Part shown: piece after piece, positions 40,714 to 50,054 of the stretch
Numbering within the stretch: position 1 is the stretch's first letter
How the letters are laid out: every line of letters starts with the position of its first letter
From: Plantactinospora endophytica
Lineage (GTDB): Bacteria > Actinomycetota > Actinomycetes > Mycobacteriales > Micromonosporaceae
Assembly (NCBI RefSeq): GCF_016862915.1
Contig: NZ_BONW01000022.1
Location: forward strand, 1 to 64,000
Direction of reading: 5' to 3'
DNA: 64,000 bases
The notes under the pieces: model-generated
What the model saw: the letters and a program-made list of their open reading frames with translations, nothing else
Told to the model about the DNA's origin: nothing
The model's database searches: none
Program-made: the position numbers and the translations under genes

Positions 40714-41679
40714 TCATTCCCCGCCGGGTGGCCGGCCCAGCGCGACGGGCGGTACGCCCCAGCGGGCCGGGATCCGTTCCAGCACGCCCCCGGCGAAAAC
40801 CTCGTACAGCGGAAGGGTCTTCAGGTGGACGTACCCGATGTGGCAGTCGCAGGCGGCGTTCGGGCACGGCCGGGGTCGCAGCGCGGCGCGGTACGAACCG
40901 TCGTAGAGGTTGCCCAGCGGGGTCTCCACGAAGTGGCAGCGCCGGACGCTGCCGTCCCCACGCACCGAGATCACCGTCTCGCCGGCCCGGCAGGGTGCAC
41001 CGGCCGACGGATGCGGCCGGACGCTGTAGCCGAACAGCGGGTCGAGCGCCGTCCAGGCCACCTCCTCGGCGGCGGTGTAGACGTGCCCCTCGGCCGCGTT
41101 CACCCAGAGGTAGACGTCGGCGGGCAGGGCCGCCCGGACCGCCTCCGCCTCGGCCAGGTGCTCCGGCAGCCCGACGACGCCGACCGAGTACCGTACGCCC
41201 AGCTCGGCCAGCCGGGCGCAGCGGGCCAGGAAGGTCTCCCGGCGTACCTGTCCGGGGTGGTAGGTGGCCCAGAGCGCGACCGTGCGCCGGTCGGCGGCGG
41301 CCAGCCAGTCCAGCCGGCAGGCCAGGTTGGTCTGGATCGCCACCCGGTCCAGGTGCGGCAGCCGGGAGAGCGTCACCAGCGCGTCGCGGTACCAGGACCG
41401 GGACAGTCCCTCGCCCCACGGCGTGAAGAGCACCGACAGCCGGTCGCCGTCCGGGTTGCGGGTCGCCCAGTCGACGAACCGGTCCAGCGCGGCCCGGTCG
41501 GCGGCGAGTTCCGCCGCGCTGTCCCGGCGCTTGGCGAACGGGCAGTATGGGCAGTCGTAGTTGCAGCTCGCCAGCGGGCCACGGTAGAGCACGGAGAGCG
41601 TCGCCGGTACGGGTGCTCCGCCGTTGCCCGACGGGTCGGGACGGCCGGCCACCGCGCGCACATCCAGCCCAGGGTTCAT
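40714..41679 (-). CDS. STM4011-family radical SAM protein
   Basis: A 321-aa radical S-adenosylmethionine enzyme. The cluster motif is CNYDCPYC (Cys39, 43, 46), followed by FTPWGEGLSR and AIQTNLACR barrel segments. A C-terminal SPASM-like region has further cysteines (CRAGETVISVRGDGSVRRCHF and CPNAACDC), suggesting auxiliary Fe-S clusters as in peptide-modifying radical SAM enzymes. ATG 41679 overlaps the preceding gene's stop (ATGA). It is the last gene of the STM4015-to-STM4011 operon; the reaction catalysed is not known. Confidence 0.88.
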   Translation of the reverse strand: MNPGLDVRAVAGRPDPSGNGGAPVPATLSVLYRGPLASCNYDCPYCPFAKRRDSAAELAADRAALDRFVDWATRNPDGDRLSVLFTPWGEGLSRSWYRDALVTLSRLPHLDRVAIQTNLACRLDWLAAADRRTVALWATYHPGQVRRETFLARCARLAELGVRYSVGVVGLPEHLAEAEAVRAALPADVYLWVNAAEGHVYTAAEEVAWTALDPLFGYSVRPHPSAGAPCRAGETVISVRGDGSVRRCHFVETPLGNLYDGSYRAALRPRPCPNAACDCHIGYVHLKTLPLYEVFAGGVLERIPARWGVPPVALGRPPGGE

Positions 41680-43142
41680 CGGAGCGCGTAGTCCGCCATC
41701 GCCCGGCGGACCGGCCCGGAGACCAGCCACGGCCCGATCGTGTCGGACCGCTCCAACCCGGTCTCGGTCAGCGCGGTACGGCCGCCCGCCGAGGTCAGCC
41801 AGCCCCGCTCGGCGAGCCGGTCGAGCTGCGGAAAGTCGTCGTCGACCCGGCTGCCGAACCGGGCGGCGTAGTCGGCCGGGTCGAACCCGTCCGCCCGGAG
41901 CAGGGACTTGACCAGCCAGCGGCGCCGCTGCTCCACCGCGTCGAGCCGGAAGCCGACCTCGGCGACGTCGAAGTCGGTGGCCGGCCGGCGCAGGTAGTCC
42001 TCGACGATGGTCCGGACGTGCCGGACCCCGACCGCGTAGTCGAACGAGTAGTGCAGGTCGGCGGTGTACGACCGGGCCCCGCAGCCCAGCCCCACCATGC
42101 CGTCGTCCTGGCAGCAGTAGTCCGGCCCGCCCTGCCCGGAGGTGTCGACGGTCGGTCGCGGACCATCGCCGGTCGGCGCGGTGCGGCGAGGGCTTTCCAT
42201 GGTGGGTCGGAGGTCGTCGCCGGTCAGTTCGGTGCGGTCAGGGTTGTCGATGGTCGGTCGGGAAGCGCCGTGGGTCAGGCCGGTGCGGCGGAAGTGCCGC
42301 AGTGACAGTTGCCGGTAGCCGGCGGCCCGCAGCAGGTCCCGGCCCTGCCGGTACAGCGCCAGCCGCTGCGCGTCCCAGGCCGGGTCGGCGGTCTCCACTG
42401 TGGAAGAACGTCGGCCCAGGCCGGTGAGCGGGCGGACGTAGAGCGGATAGAGGAACAGCTCCTCCGGTCGCCAGCGCAGCGCGGAGGAGATCGACTCGGC
42501 CCAGGTCGTCGCGGTCTGGCCGGGAATCCCGTAGATCAGGTCGAGGTTCAGTTCCGGGATGTCGTACGCCCGAATGGTGTCCAGGGCCCGCTCCACCTCG
42601 GTGCGGTGCTGCGGTCGCCCGGCGGCCCGCGCCTCGGTGTCGAGGAAGCTCTGCACCCCGATGCTGACCCGGGTGGTCCCGCGCTCGGCCAGCACCCCGA
42701 TCCGGTCCGGGGTGGCGGTGGCCGGCGAGGTCTCCACCGCCATCGGTACCGCCCCGAGCCGGGCGCCGAAACCGGCCAACACGTCGAACATCGCGGACAA
42801 CTCGGCCGGGTCCAGATAGGTCGGGGTGCCGCCGCCGACCGCCACCCGGGCGTACCCGACGTCGTCGCCGAGCGCTGCCCGAACCCGGTCGGCCTGCCGG
42901 GCCAACTGGCCGAGATAGCCGCTCACCTGCTCGGCCGGCGGATTCGAGCGGGTGAACAGGTTGCAGAACCCGCAGCGCATCTCGCAGAACGGGACGTGCA
43001 GGTAGAGGAAGAGGGCGTCCCGCCGCTCCTCCGCCCAGACCTCGCGCAGCGCCGGGCGCGGACGAAGCGGCCGGTACGCCGTCTTGTGCGGATACGCGTA
43101 CAGGTAGCCCTGGTACGGCGACCCGTCGAGCGAGCCGGTCAC
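41676..43142 (-). CDS. STM4012-family radical SAM protein with repeat insertion
   Basis: A 488-aa radical SAM protein related to coproporphyrinogen III dehydrogenase (HemN). The N-terminal barrel has HVPFCEMRCGFCNLF (CxxxCxxC) and GGGTPTYL; YGIPGQTATTWAESI is a further HemN-type landmark. Between HFRRTGLTHGAS and CCQDDGMVGLGCGARSY the protein carries about 45 inserted residues made of three degenerate repeats (PTIDNPDRTELTGD-like), absent from the usual family length. Whether this blocks activity is unknown. Start overlaps the STM4013 stop by four bases. Confidence 0.9.
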   Translation of the reverse strand: MTGSLDGSPYQGYLYAYPHKTAYRPLRPRPALREVWAEERRDALFLYLHVPFCEMRCGFCNLFTRSNPPAEQVSGYLGQLARQADRVRAALGDDVGYARVAVGGGTPTYLDPAELSAMFDVLAGFGARLGAVPMAVETSPATATPDRIGVLAERGTTRVSIGVQSFLDTEARAAGRPQHRTEVERALDTIRAYDIPELNLDLIYGIPGQTATTWAESISSALRWRPEELFLYPLYVRPLTGLGRRSSTVETADPAWDAQRLALYRQGRDLLRAAGYRQLSLRHFRRTGLTHGASRPTIDNPDRTELTGDDLRPTMESPRRTAPTGDGPRPTVDTSGQGGPDYCCQDDGMVGLGCGARSYTADLHYSFDYAVGVRHVRTIVEDYLRRPATDFDVAEVGFRLDAVEQRRRWLVKSLLRADGFDPADYAARFGSRVDDDFPQLDRLAERGWLTSAGGRTALTETGLERSDTIGPWLVSGPVRRAMADYALR

Positions 43143-43981
43143 CCCGACTGTTCCGACGGGGGCCAGTCGCCGGGCTTGCCCCAGTCACCCGGTTCGAGCA
43201 CGAACTGTCCGTACGGGACAGTCCACACGACCTCGTGGCCGAGCCGGTGGCCGCTGTGCCCCTCCTCCCCGTACGCCGTGCCGTGGTCGGAGCAGAGCAG
43301 CACCAGGCAGGGCCGGTCCCGGGAGGTGGCGAGCGCGAAGAGCCGCCCGATGTGCCGGTCGACGTACTCCAGCGCGGCGGCGTGGCTCTCTCGGGTGTCC
43401 CGGTCGGCGCCGGGCAGGTAGTGCCGGTTCGGCTGGTGGATCGCGGCGACGTTGACGAAGAGGAACAGCGGCCGGTCCTCCGGCACCGTCGGCAGCACGG
43501 TGGCGATCCGGTCGAGTTGCGCCTCGAAGCAGCGCGGGGCGGAGACGCCGAACTCGGGCTCCCAGTGTGCCTCGGTGAACAGCGCCGGCAGCACGCCGCC
43601 GAGCGGGGACTTGCCGTTGAAGAAGCCGACCCCGCCCACGCAGAGGGTGTGGTAGCCGGCGTCGGCCAGTGCGTGTACCACGTCCGGGGCGTCGAAGGTC
43701 CAGGTCTGCTCGCCGGTGCTCTCGCTGCCCGGAAAGGCCGCCGCGAAGAGTCGGGTGTGCGGGCCGGGGGTGGTGGGGGTGGGCAGGAAACCGGCGAAGA
43801 ACGCCTGGTGTGCCGCGTACGTGAAGCTGGCCGGACTGTGCCGACGCTCCCAGACACCACCCGGCAGCGCACGCACCAGATTCGGCGTACGCCCGGCGGC
43901 GGCCAGTTCGGCGGCCACGTCGTGGCGGAGTGTGTCCAGGGTGACGAACAACAGGTCGTGGCTGCCGATCAGTTCCCTCAT
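43139..43981 (-). CDS. STM4013-family alkaline-phosphatase-fold hydrolase
   Basis: A 280-aa protein of the alkaline phosphatase/sulfatase superfamily, typed here as STM4013 by context. Metal-binding elements: LLFVTLDTLRHDVA at the N-terminus (first Asp), then IHQPNRHY, LVLLCSDHGTAYGEEGH (Asp-His and His). The GVGFFNGKSPLGGVLP segment is family-specific. No signal peptide, so unlike secreted sulfatases it acts in the cytoplasm. It overlaps both neighbours by four bases. Confidence 0.87.
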   Translation of the reverse strand: MRELIGSHDLLFVTLDTLRHDVAAELAAAGRTPNLVRALPGGVWERRHSPASFTYAAHQAFFAGFLPTPTTPGPHTRLFAAAFPGSESTGEQTWTFDAPDVVHALADAGYHTLCVGGVGFFNGKSPLGGVLPALFTEAHWEPEFGVSAPRCFEAQLDRIATVLPTVPEDRPLFLFVNVAAIHQPNRHYLPGADRDTRESHAAALEYVDRHIGRLFALATSRDRPCLVLLCSDHGTAYGEEGHSGHRLGHEVVWTVPYGQFVLEPGDWGKPGDWPPSEQSG

Positions 43982-45447
43982 GCCGCCCTCCCCACCTTCA
44001 TGCCAGCCTCCTGGATCTCATGCTGCCCGCTACCACCCTCGCCCGCTCGCCGGGCCTGCTGGTTACCCGGCTCGGCTGTCGCCGCGAGCCCCACTCTCCC
44101 GTTCGGTACCACTGTCGCCACCAGGCCCGCTGCCGACAGCAGCCCCGCTCTCGCGGCCAGCCCCCCTGTCGCCGCCGGCACCGCTGTCGCGGCCGGCACC
44201 GGCTCCGCTGCTGGCTCGGGCTCCGGTGTCGGTGGCGGCACCGCTGTCGCGGCCGGTACCGGCTCCGCTGTCGGGTCGGGCTCCGGTGTCGGTGGCGGTG
44301 TCGGTGGCGGCTCGGCGGTCGACGCCAGTCCGGCCCGCCATCGGTCGAAGCGGCCGGTCCGCAGCGCGTGCAGTTCGGCCGCGTAACTGCTCCGGCCGGC
44401 CGGATCGGACAGCCCCGGCAGCAGGTCACCGAAGGCGTTCACCTCGGCCACCACGTGCCGTCGCCAGTCGGTACCGACCAGCAGGTCGACCCCGACGTGC
44501 AGGCTGCCCGGAAAGCAAGCGGCGGCCCGGACGCAACTGTGCAGCGCGGCGGCGTACGCCGGCTCGCCCATCGCCGCCCGGACCGCGGCCAGGTCGCCGC
44601 GCGCGTTGCCGAGGTGCAGGTTCGTCAGCGGCCCGGGACTGGCCCGGACCACGACGTGCTCCGGCCGGCCGGCGATGACCAGCACCCGCAGGTCGATCGT
44701 CCGGCCGTCCAGACCGGCCTTGGGAAACCACCGCTCGACGTGCAGCCCGTCCGGGGCGAGCCGGTCCACGATGGCCGCGACCTGCCGCTCGTCGGTGTAG
44801 TCGCGGACCCGCAACGAGTTGTAGAGCCGGCCGTCGCCAGCCACCTCGACCGAGGTGGTGGCCCGGATCCGGCCCGGCGCCACCTGGAGGGCGAGCACTC
44901 CGGACGCGGAGGAGCCGTGCGCCGGCTTGACGAAGACCCGGGACCAGCGCGCGGCCCGCATCGCCGCTCGCAGCTCGGCGTAACCACCGGACGGCCGGAC
45001 CCGACCGGCCGACGTCGTCGACAGGGCGGCCAGGGCTGGCGGCACCGGCACCCCGGCAGCGGTCAACCGGGCGTGGCAGACCCGCTTGTCGAACATCGCG
45101 AGCACGTCGTCGGGGTCGTTCAGCAGGGTCGCCCCGGCGCTCCGGACAGCCTCGCCGAGCCGGCCCAGAGCATCCCGCAGCCCGGAATACCAGGCGGCCA
45201 GCCCGACGATCTCGCCGTGTTCGGCGGGCCGGTCGGCACCGCGCAGCAGCCGGTCGACCTCGGCGTCCTCGCCCGGCGAGTCGATCCGGACCACGGCCGC
45301 GTCGGGCAGCCGCACCGGGCCGGTCGCCGGCCGCCGCCAGGGCAGCACCTCCACGGGTACGCCAGCCTCGGCGGCGGCGGCCCGGAACAGCGTCACCCGA
45401 CGGTTTTCCGGGTTTCCGACGACCACCAGCGGGGCCCTGCCAGTCAT
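43978..45447 (-). CDS. STM4014-family ATP-grasp-like protein with long low-complexity tail
   Basis: A 489-aa protein. Residues 1-370 show an ATP-grasp-type ligase fold: VVVGNPENRRV at the N-terminus, a nucleotide-binding strand RVFVKPAHGSSASGV, TIDLRVLVIAG, and HVGVDLLVG with VAEVNAFGDLLPG (metal-binding Glu and Asn). Residues about 375-489 are a Pro/Thr/Glu/Ala repeat (two copies of a TAEPVPAATAVP-type unit and decayed ones), which makes it clearly longer than compact family members. ATG 45447 lies 7 bases after the small gene's stop. ATP-grasp enzymes typically form amide or ester bonds; the substrate here is unknown. Confidence 0.86.
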   Translation of the reverse strand: MTGRAPLVVVGNPENRRVTLFRAAAAEAGVPVEVLPWRRPATGPVRLPDAAVVRIDSPGEDAEVDRLLRGADRPAEHGEIVGLAAWYSGLRDALGRLGEAVRSAGATLLNDPDDVLAMFDKRVCHARLTAAGVPVPPALAALSTTSAGRVRPSGGYAELRAAMRAARWSRVFVKPAHGSSASGVLALQVAPGRIRATTSVEVAGDGRLYNSLRVRDYTDERQVAAIVDRLAPDGLHVERWFPKAGLDGRTIDLRVLVIAGRPEHVVVRASPGPLTNLHLGNARGDLAAVRAAMGEPAYAAALHSCVRAAACFPGSLHVGVDLLVGTDWRRHVVAEVNAFGDLLPGLSDPAGRSSYAAELHALRTGRFDRWRAGLASTAEPPPTPPPTPEPDPTAEPVPAATAVPPPTPEPEPAAEPVPAATAVPAATGGLAARAGLLSAAGLVATVVPNGRVGLAATAEPGNQQARRAGEGGSGQHEIQEAGMKVGRAA

Positions 45448-45454
45448 CCGTCGA

Positions 45455-45634
45455 TCATGCCAGTGACCCGTCGACGGCCACGTACCGGTCGCCGTACTTG
45501 TCGGGCCGCCCGGCATCGATGCGCGACTCTCCGGCGGCGGGCAGCTCCGCGACCAGCCGACGGACGGTCCCCGGCGAGTGGAGCATCGCCCACCCGCCGA
45601 ACGCCGTGCCGTGCCCGCTGCGGCGGATGCTCAC
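45455..45634 (-). CDS. 59-aa protein sharing the C-terminal tail of the STM4015 LRR protein
   Basis: A short gene between the LRR and ATP-grasp genes. GTG 45634 overlaps the LRR stop codon (GTGA) and the stop at 45455-45457 lies 7 bases before the next start, so it is placed exactly as a coupled operon gene. The product begins MSIRRSGHGTAFGGW. Its end, RLVAELPAAG then GRPDKYGDRYVAV, parallels the LRR protein's end RLLAELPG then RRPDRDGDRYIAV. It is either a truncated duplicate of the LRR gene's 3' end or a free-standing peptide carrying the same tail. No further family is recognised. Confidence 0.65.
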   Translation of the reverse strand: MSIRRSGHGTAFGGWAMLHSPGTVRRLVAELPAAGESRIDAGRPDKYGDRYVAVDGSLA

Positions 45635-46560
45635 TCGGACACCGCGATGTACCGGTCACCGTCCCGGTCGGGACGGCGCACGTCGGAGATGTCGACCTCG
45701 ACGCCGGGCAGCTCGGCCAGCAGCCGGCCGGCCAGCTCGCCGCCGAGGTAGTGGTGGTGCAGGTCCAGTTTGCGCAGATGGGTCAGCGGCTGCCCGGCCA
45801 GCAGCGCCGCCGCCCCGGTGTCGGAGAGGATCCCCAGCGACAGATCCAGCTCCCGCAGCCGGGCCACCACCGGGGCACCTGCCACGGCTGCCGCCACCTG
45901 GTCGGCGATCTCCGCGTTGCGCAACCCGAGGTAGCGCAGCACCGGCAGTCGCGCCCCGCCCAGGATCGGCGCCAGATCGTCCACTGTGGCGTCGCCGCCG
46001 TACTGGTCGGTGCCGAGCCACAGCTCCAGGTGCTCCAGCGCCGGCAGGTCACACTCGGCGATCGCCCGGACCACGTGCCCGGGCAGGCCACCGGCCTCGA
46101 TCGCCAGCTCGCGCAGGGCGGTGTGCCGGGTCGGGGTCAGGGTCAGCCCCTCGGTCGCGCCACGGATCCGCAGGACCTCCAGCCCCGGGTACGCCGCCAG
46201 CAGCGGTGCCGGATCCGCCTGGGTGATCCAGGAGATCTCGGACTGCTCCATCACCATCTCGCCCATGAAGACCGCCCGCAGTGCGGTCAGTCGTGGCGCC
46301 AACTCGACCAGCAGCTCGACCGGGGCGGCGTTGTCGTACGACTCGCCCCAGTCGCCGACGATCAGCGCGGCGACCCCGGCGGGATCGACAGCGGCCAGGA
46401 ACTGCTCGGTCAGCTCGGCAAACTCGCCCTCGTCCTTCGGAAAGTCGGTGAGACTCAGCCGCCAGGCAGCCGCACCGGGTGCCACGGTCGGCGGCTCGGC
46501 GGGATCGAAGTCGACCACCGGCAGGCCGGCGAACTCGGTTATGTGGGAATTGATCGTCAT
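45631..46560 (-). CDS. STM4015-family leucine-rich-repeat protein
   Basis: A 309-aa LRR protein. After an N-terminal region (FAGLPVVDFDP, AWRLSLTDFPKDEGEF, ALIVGDWGESYD) come five or so LRR-like units (LEVLRIRGATEGL, LRELAIEAGGLP, LEHLELWLGTD, LRYLGLRNAEI, LRELDLSLGILSDTG, LRKLDLHHHYLGG). The last 15 residues, RRPDRDGDRYIAVSE, are a distinct acidic-basic tail. First gene of the operon; ATG 46560 with CGGAGCC about 8-14 bases upstream. It may serve as scaffold or substrate for the downstream enzymes. Confidence 0.86.
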   Translation of the reverse strand: MTINSHITEFAGLPVVDFDPAEPPTVAPGAAAWRLSLTDFPKDEGEFAELTEQFLAAVDPAGVAALIVGDWGESYDNAAPVELLVELAPRLTALRAVFMGEMVMEQSEISWITQADPAPLLAAYPGLEVLRIRGATEGLTLTPTRHTALRELAIEAGGLPGHVVRAIAECDLPALEHLELWLGTDQYGGDATVDDLAPILGGARLPVLRYLGLRNAEIADQVAAAVAGAPVVARLRELDLSLGILSDTGAAALLAGQPLTHLRKLDLHHHYLGGELAGRLLAELPGVEVDISDVRRPDRDGDRYIAVSE

Positions 46561-46733
46561 TGTGAGGGCTCCGATAACGGTCGGGGGCGGCAGAACCCTA
46601 ACAAGACGCCCCGACATCCGACTGCCCGACGCGAAGCCTCCTGTCGTACCCGCTGTGCGCCGTCGCCGCCACCGTTCGAGCCCGCCGGTATTCGTGCTGG
46701 CCGGGACCGGACGGATCGGGTTGACTCTGCGGC

Positions 46734-47513
46734 ATGGACGAACGGGTCGCGTTGATAACCGGAGTCAGCCGTCGGGTCGGGATCGCCGCCGCGATTGCCC
46801 GGCGGTTCGCCGCCGCCGGCTACCGCCTACAGCTCACCGGACTGCCGGGCTACGACGACGCGCAGCCGTACGGCGGCGACCCCGACGGCATCCTCGGGCT
46901 GCTCGCCGAACTGGAGCAGGTGACCGGCGATCCCGACGTGGTCCGCTACCGGGCCGCCGACCTGACCTCGCCCACCGCTCCCGCCGAACTGGTCGAGACG
47001 GCGGTACGCACCCACGGTCGGCTGGACGTGCTGGTCGCGGTGCACGCCCACTCGACGCACACCCCGCTGGGCAAGCTCGACGCCGCCGAGATCGACCGGC
47101 ACCTGGTCGTCAACGTCCGGGCGACCCTGCTGCTGGCCGAGGCGTTCGCGGCGGCGTTCGAGGCCGACTCCGGCGGACGGTTGGTGCTCTTCTCCAGCGG
47201 CCAGCGGCTCGGCCCGATGCCGACCGAGCTGGCGTACGCGGCCAGCAAGGCCGGCGTGGAGAACCTGACCCGGCAGTTGAGCCCGCTGCTGATGCCGAGC
47301 GGCATCACGGTGAACTGCGTCAACCCGGGGCCGACCGACACCGGCTACGCCTCGACGGCGGACCTGGCGACGGTCGGGCAACTGTTCCCCGGCGGCGAGT
47401 GGGGCCGACCCGACGACGCCGCCCGGCTGGTCGAGTGGCTCTGCTCGCCGGACGGCCGCTGGATCACCGGTCAGGTGATCGACTCCGAGGGCGGCTTCGA
47501 CCGGTACGCCTGA
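46734..47513 (+). CDS. Short-chain dehydrogenase/reductase
   Basis: A 259-aa classical SDR. The cofactor motif is TGVSRRVGIAAAIA (TGxxxxxGI), the NAG-like position reads VAVHAHSTH, the catalytic Ser is in LFSSGQRLG, and the Tyr/Lys pair is AYAASKAG. The end PGPTDTGYAS and GQVIDSEGGFDR is as expected for FabG-like members, though the substrate is not predictable. It stands alone between the STM-type operon and uvrB, converging on uvrB. Confidence 0.92.
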   Translation: MDERVALITGVSRRVGIAAAIARRFAAAGYRLQLTGLPGYDDAQPYGGDPDGILGLLAELEQVTGDPDVVRYRAADLTSPTAPAELVETAVRTHGRLDVLVAVHAHSTHTPLGKLDAAEIDRHLVVNVRATLLLAEAFAAAFEADSGGRLVLFSSGQRLGPMPTELAYAASKAGVENLTRQLSPLLMPSGITVNCVNPGPTDTGYASTADLATVGQLFPGGEWGRPDDAARLVEWLCSPDGRWITGQVIDSEGGFDRYA

Positions 47514-47551
47514 AGCACGCCGACCGCCCCCGGACCGCACGAGGCCGGCGG

Positions 47552-49663
47552 TCAGTTCACCCCGGCCGCGTCCATGCCGCGCAGTTCCTTCTTCAGCTCG
47601 GCCACCTCGTCCCGGATCCGGGCGGCGAGTTCGAACTGCAACTCCCGGGCGGCGGCGAGCATCTGGTCGTTGAGTTCCTGGATGAGCTGGGCCAACTCGG
47701 CCCGGGCCATCCCCTCCCGGGCCGGTGCGGTGCCGACCCGGCCCCGGCTGCGGGTCTCCGGCGTCGGCGCCTTGCCCCGGGACATCTGCCGGACCGCGCC
47801 GCCGACCCGGGTGGTCGCACCCTCGGTGTCCTCGGCCTCCCGGTAGATGTCGTCCAGAATGTCGTGGATCTTCTTGCGCAGCGGCTCCGGGCTGATCCCG
47901 TTCGCCTCGTTGTGCGCCACCTGCTTGGCCCGGCGCCGGTTGGTCTCCTCGATCGCCTCGGCCATCGACGGGGTCATCTTGTCGGCATACATGTGCACCT
48001 GGCCGGAGACGTTCCGGGCGGCCCGGCCGATGGTCTGGATCAGCGACCGGCCGCTGCGCAGGAAGCCCTCCTTGTCGGCGTCGAGGATCGCCACCAGCGA
48101 CACCTCGGGCAGGTCCAGCCCCTCCCGGAGCAGGTTGATCCCGACGAGTACGTCGTAGTCGCCCTTGCGCAGCTCGCGCAGCAGCTCCACCCGGCGCAGC
48201 GTGTCGACCTCGGAGTGCAGGTAGCGGACCCGGATGCCGTGCTCCAACAGATAGTCGGAGAGGTCCTCGGCCATCTTCTTGGTCAGCGTGGTGACCAGCA
48301 CCCGCTCGTCCCGCTCGGTACGCAGCTTGATCTCGTGCATCAGGTCGTCGATCTGCCCCTTGGTGGGCTTCACCACCACCTCGGGATCGACCAGGCCGGT
48401 CGGCCGGATCACCTGCTCGACCACCTCGCCCTGGGCCCGCTCCAGCTCCCACGGGCCCGGGGTGGCGGAGAGGAAGACCATCTGGCCGACCCGGTCCAGG
48501 AACTCGTCGAACCGCAGCGGCCGGTTGTCGGCCGCGCTGGGCAGCCGGAAGCCGTGGTCGATCAGCATCCGCTTCCGGGAGGCGTCGCCCTCGTACATGC
48601 CGCCGATCTGCGGGATGGTGACGTGCGACTCGTCGACCACCGTCATGAAGTCGTCGGGGAAGTAGTCCAGCAGGCAGTGCGGTGCGCTGCCCGGCGAACG
48701 GCCGTCGATGTGCATCGAGTAGTTCTCGATGCCGGAGCAGAAGCCGACCTGCCGCATCATCTCCACGTCGTAGCTGGTCCGCATCCGCAGCCGCTGTGCC
48801 TCCAGCAGCTTGCCCTGCCGCTCCAGCTCGGCCAGCCGCTCGGCCAGCTCGGCCTCGATGCCGGCCAGCGCCCGCTCCATCCGCTCGGGACCGGCGGTGT
48901 AGTGGGTGGCTGGGAAGATCAGCAGGTTGTCCACCTCACGGACCACCTCGCCGGTCAGCGGGTGCAGGTAGTAGAGCTTCTCCACCTCGTCGCCGAAGAA
49001 CTCGATCCGGAGCGCCAGCTCCTCGTACGCCGGGATGATCTCCAGCGTGTCGCCCCGGACCCGGAAGGTGCCCCGGTTGAACGCCATGTCGTTGCGGGTG
49101 TACTGCACGTCGACCAGCCGGCGGAGCAGCTTGTCCCGCTCGACCTCCTGGCCGGCCCGGATCCGCACCGACCGTTCCAGGTATTCCTGCGGGGTGCCCA
49201 GGCCGTAGATCGCCGAGACGGTGGCGACGACCACCACGTCCCGGCGGGTCAGCAGGGACATCGTGGTGGCGTGCCGCAGCCGCTCGACCTCCTCGTTGAT
49301 CGAGGAGTCCTTCTCGATGTAGGTGTCGGTCTGCGGAATGTACGCCTCGGGCTGGTAGTAGTCGTAGTAGGAGACGAAGTACTCGACGGCGTTGTTCGGC
49401 AGCAGCTCGCTGAACTCCTTGGCGAGCTGGGCGCAGAGGGTCTTGTTCGGCGCCAGCACCAGGGTGGGGCGCTGCAACCGCTCGATCAGCCAGGCGGCCG
49501 TCGCGCTCTTGCCGGTGCCGGTGGCGCCGAGCAGCACGCTGTGCCGGTCGCCCCGACGCACCCGCCGCTCGAGGTCGTCGATGGCGGTCGGCTGATCACC
49601 CGAGGGCACGAACTCGGAGATCACCTGGAAACGGCCGTCCAGCCGCGGAATGTCGAGCGCCAT
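47552..49663 (-). CDS. uvrB: Excinuclease ABC subunit B
   Basis: UvrB is the helicase-like damage-verification subunit of nucleotide excision repair. The 703-aa protein has Walker A GATGTGKS, the beta-hairpin region [21 protein letters not shown], motif II DESHV, motifs V/VI ([22 protein letters not shown]) and the C-terminal UVR domain ([31 protein letters not shown]) that binds UvrC. ATG 49663 has GAGGT 3-7 bases upstream. Its partners uvrA and uvrC lie 41-47 kb away. Confidence 0.98.
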   Translation of the reverse strand: MALDIPRLDGRFQVISEFVPSGDQPTAIDDLERRVRRGDRHSVLLGATGTGKSATAAWLIERLQRPTLVLAPNKTLCAQLAKEFSELLPNNAVEYFVSYYDYYQPEAYIPQTDTYIEKDSSINEEVERLRHATTMSLLTRRDVVVVATVSAIYGLGTPQEYLERSVRIRAGQEVERDKLLRRLVDVQYTRNDMAFNRGTFRVRGDTLEIIPAYEELALRIEFFGDEVEKLYYLHPLTGEVVREVDNLLIFPATHYTAGPERMERALAGIEAELAERLAELERQGKLLEAQRLRMRTSYDVEMMRQVGFCSGIENYSMHIDGRSPGSAPHCLLDYFPDDFMTVVDESHVTIPQIGGMYEGDASRKRMLIDHGFRLPSAADNRPLRFDEFLDRVGQMVFLSATPGPWELERAQGEVVEQVIRPTGLVDPEVVVKPTKGQIDDLMHEIKLRTERDERVLVTTLTKKMAEDLSDYLLEHGIRVRYLHSEVDTLRRVELLRELRKGDYDVLVGINLLREGLDLPEVSLVAILDADKEGFLRSGRSLIQTIGRAARNVSGQVHMYADKMTPSMAEAIEETNRRRAKQVAHNEANGISPEPLRKKIHDILDDIYREAEDTEGATTRVGGAVRQMSRGKAPTPETRSRGRVGTAPAREGMARAELAQLIQELNDQMLAAARELQFELAARIRDEVAELKKELRGMDAAGVN

Positions 49664-50054
49664 GACCTCAACCGTACGCCGCCGGTGTGACAAGCCGCCG
49701 GGCCACGGTGGGTACACGATCGGCTTCGATATCGTCATTGTGTGTGAAAGTTCACCGCGCTACCGTTCTAGGGTAGGCCGCTCGCGGCGGCCGACCGGGT
49801 CTGCGACGCGAGCCGCCACACCGGCTGCGTCGCATCCGGCGCAAGGTTGCAGCCCCGGCTCAGGCCGGCGAGCGCACCGATGTGGTCGCGCGCGAGCGCA
49901 GACCGGCCGCCGCGAGCGCCCTTTACGTACCTACCCACCTCCCCCGCCCCGCCAGCGACTGCCGCGTGCTCGGGGCGCCTCCTCGGCGGGCTGCCACGCC
50001 CGATCCCGGGGCCGACCCTTTTCGGATGGCTGCTGGGCCTCGTCCGGAAGGCGG
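49664..50054. other. 391-base spacer upstream of uvrB
   Basis: No convincing gene. The part next to uvrB is less GC-rich (TGTGTGAAAGTTCACCG, GTTCTAGGGTAG) and probably holds the uvrB promoter; the remainder is GC-rich sequence running to the coaE stop codon, with no repeat or RNA structure that I could assign. Confidence 0.4.

Noticed and set aside
45444-45659. 71-codon frame MTGTSRCPSE... overlapping the end of the LRR gene
   Set aside because: It is a different frame from the GTGA-coupled 59-codon gene; it is Arg-rich, has no ribosome site or motif and overlaps both neighbours.
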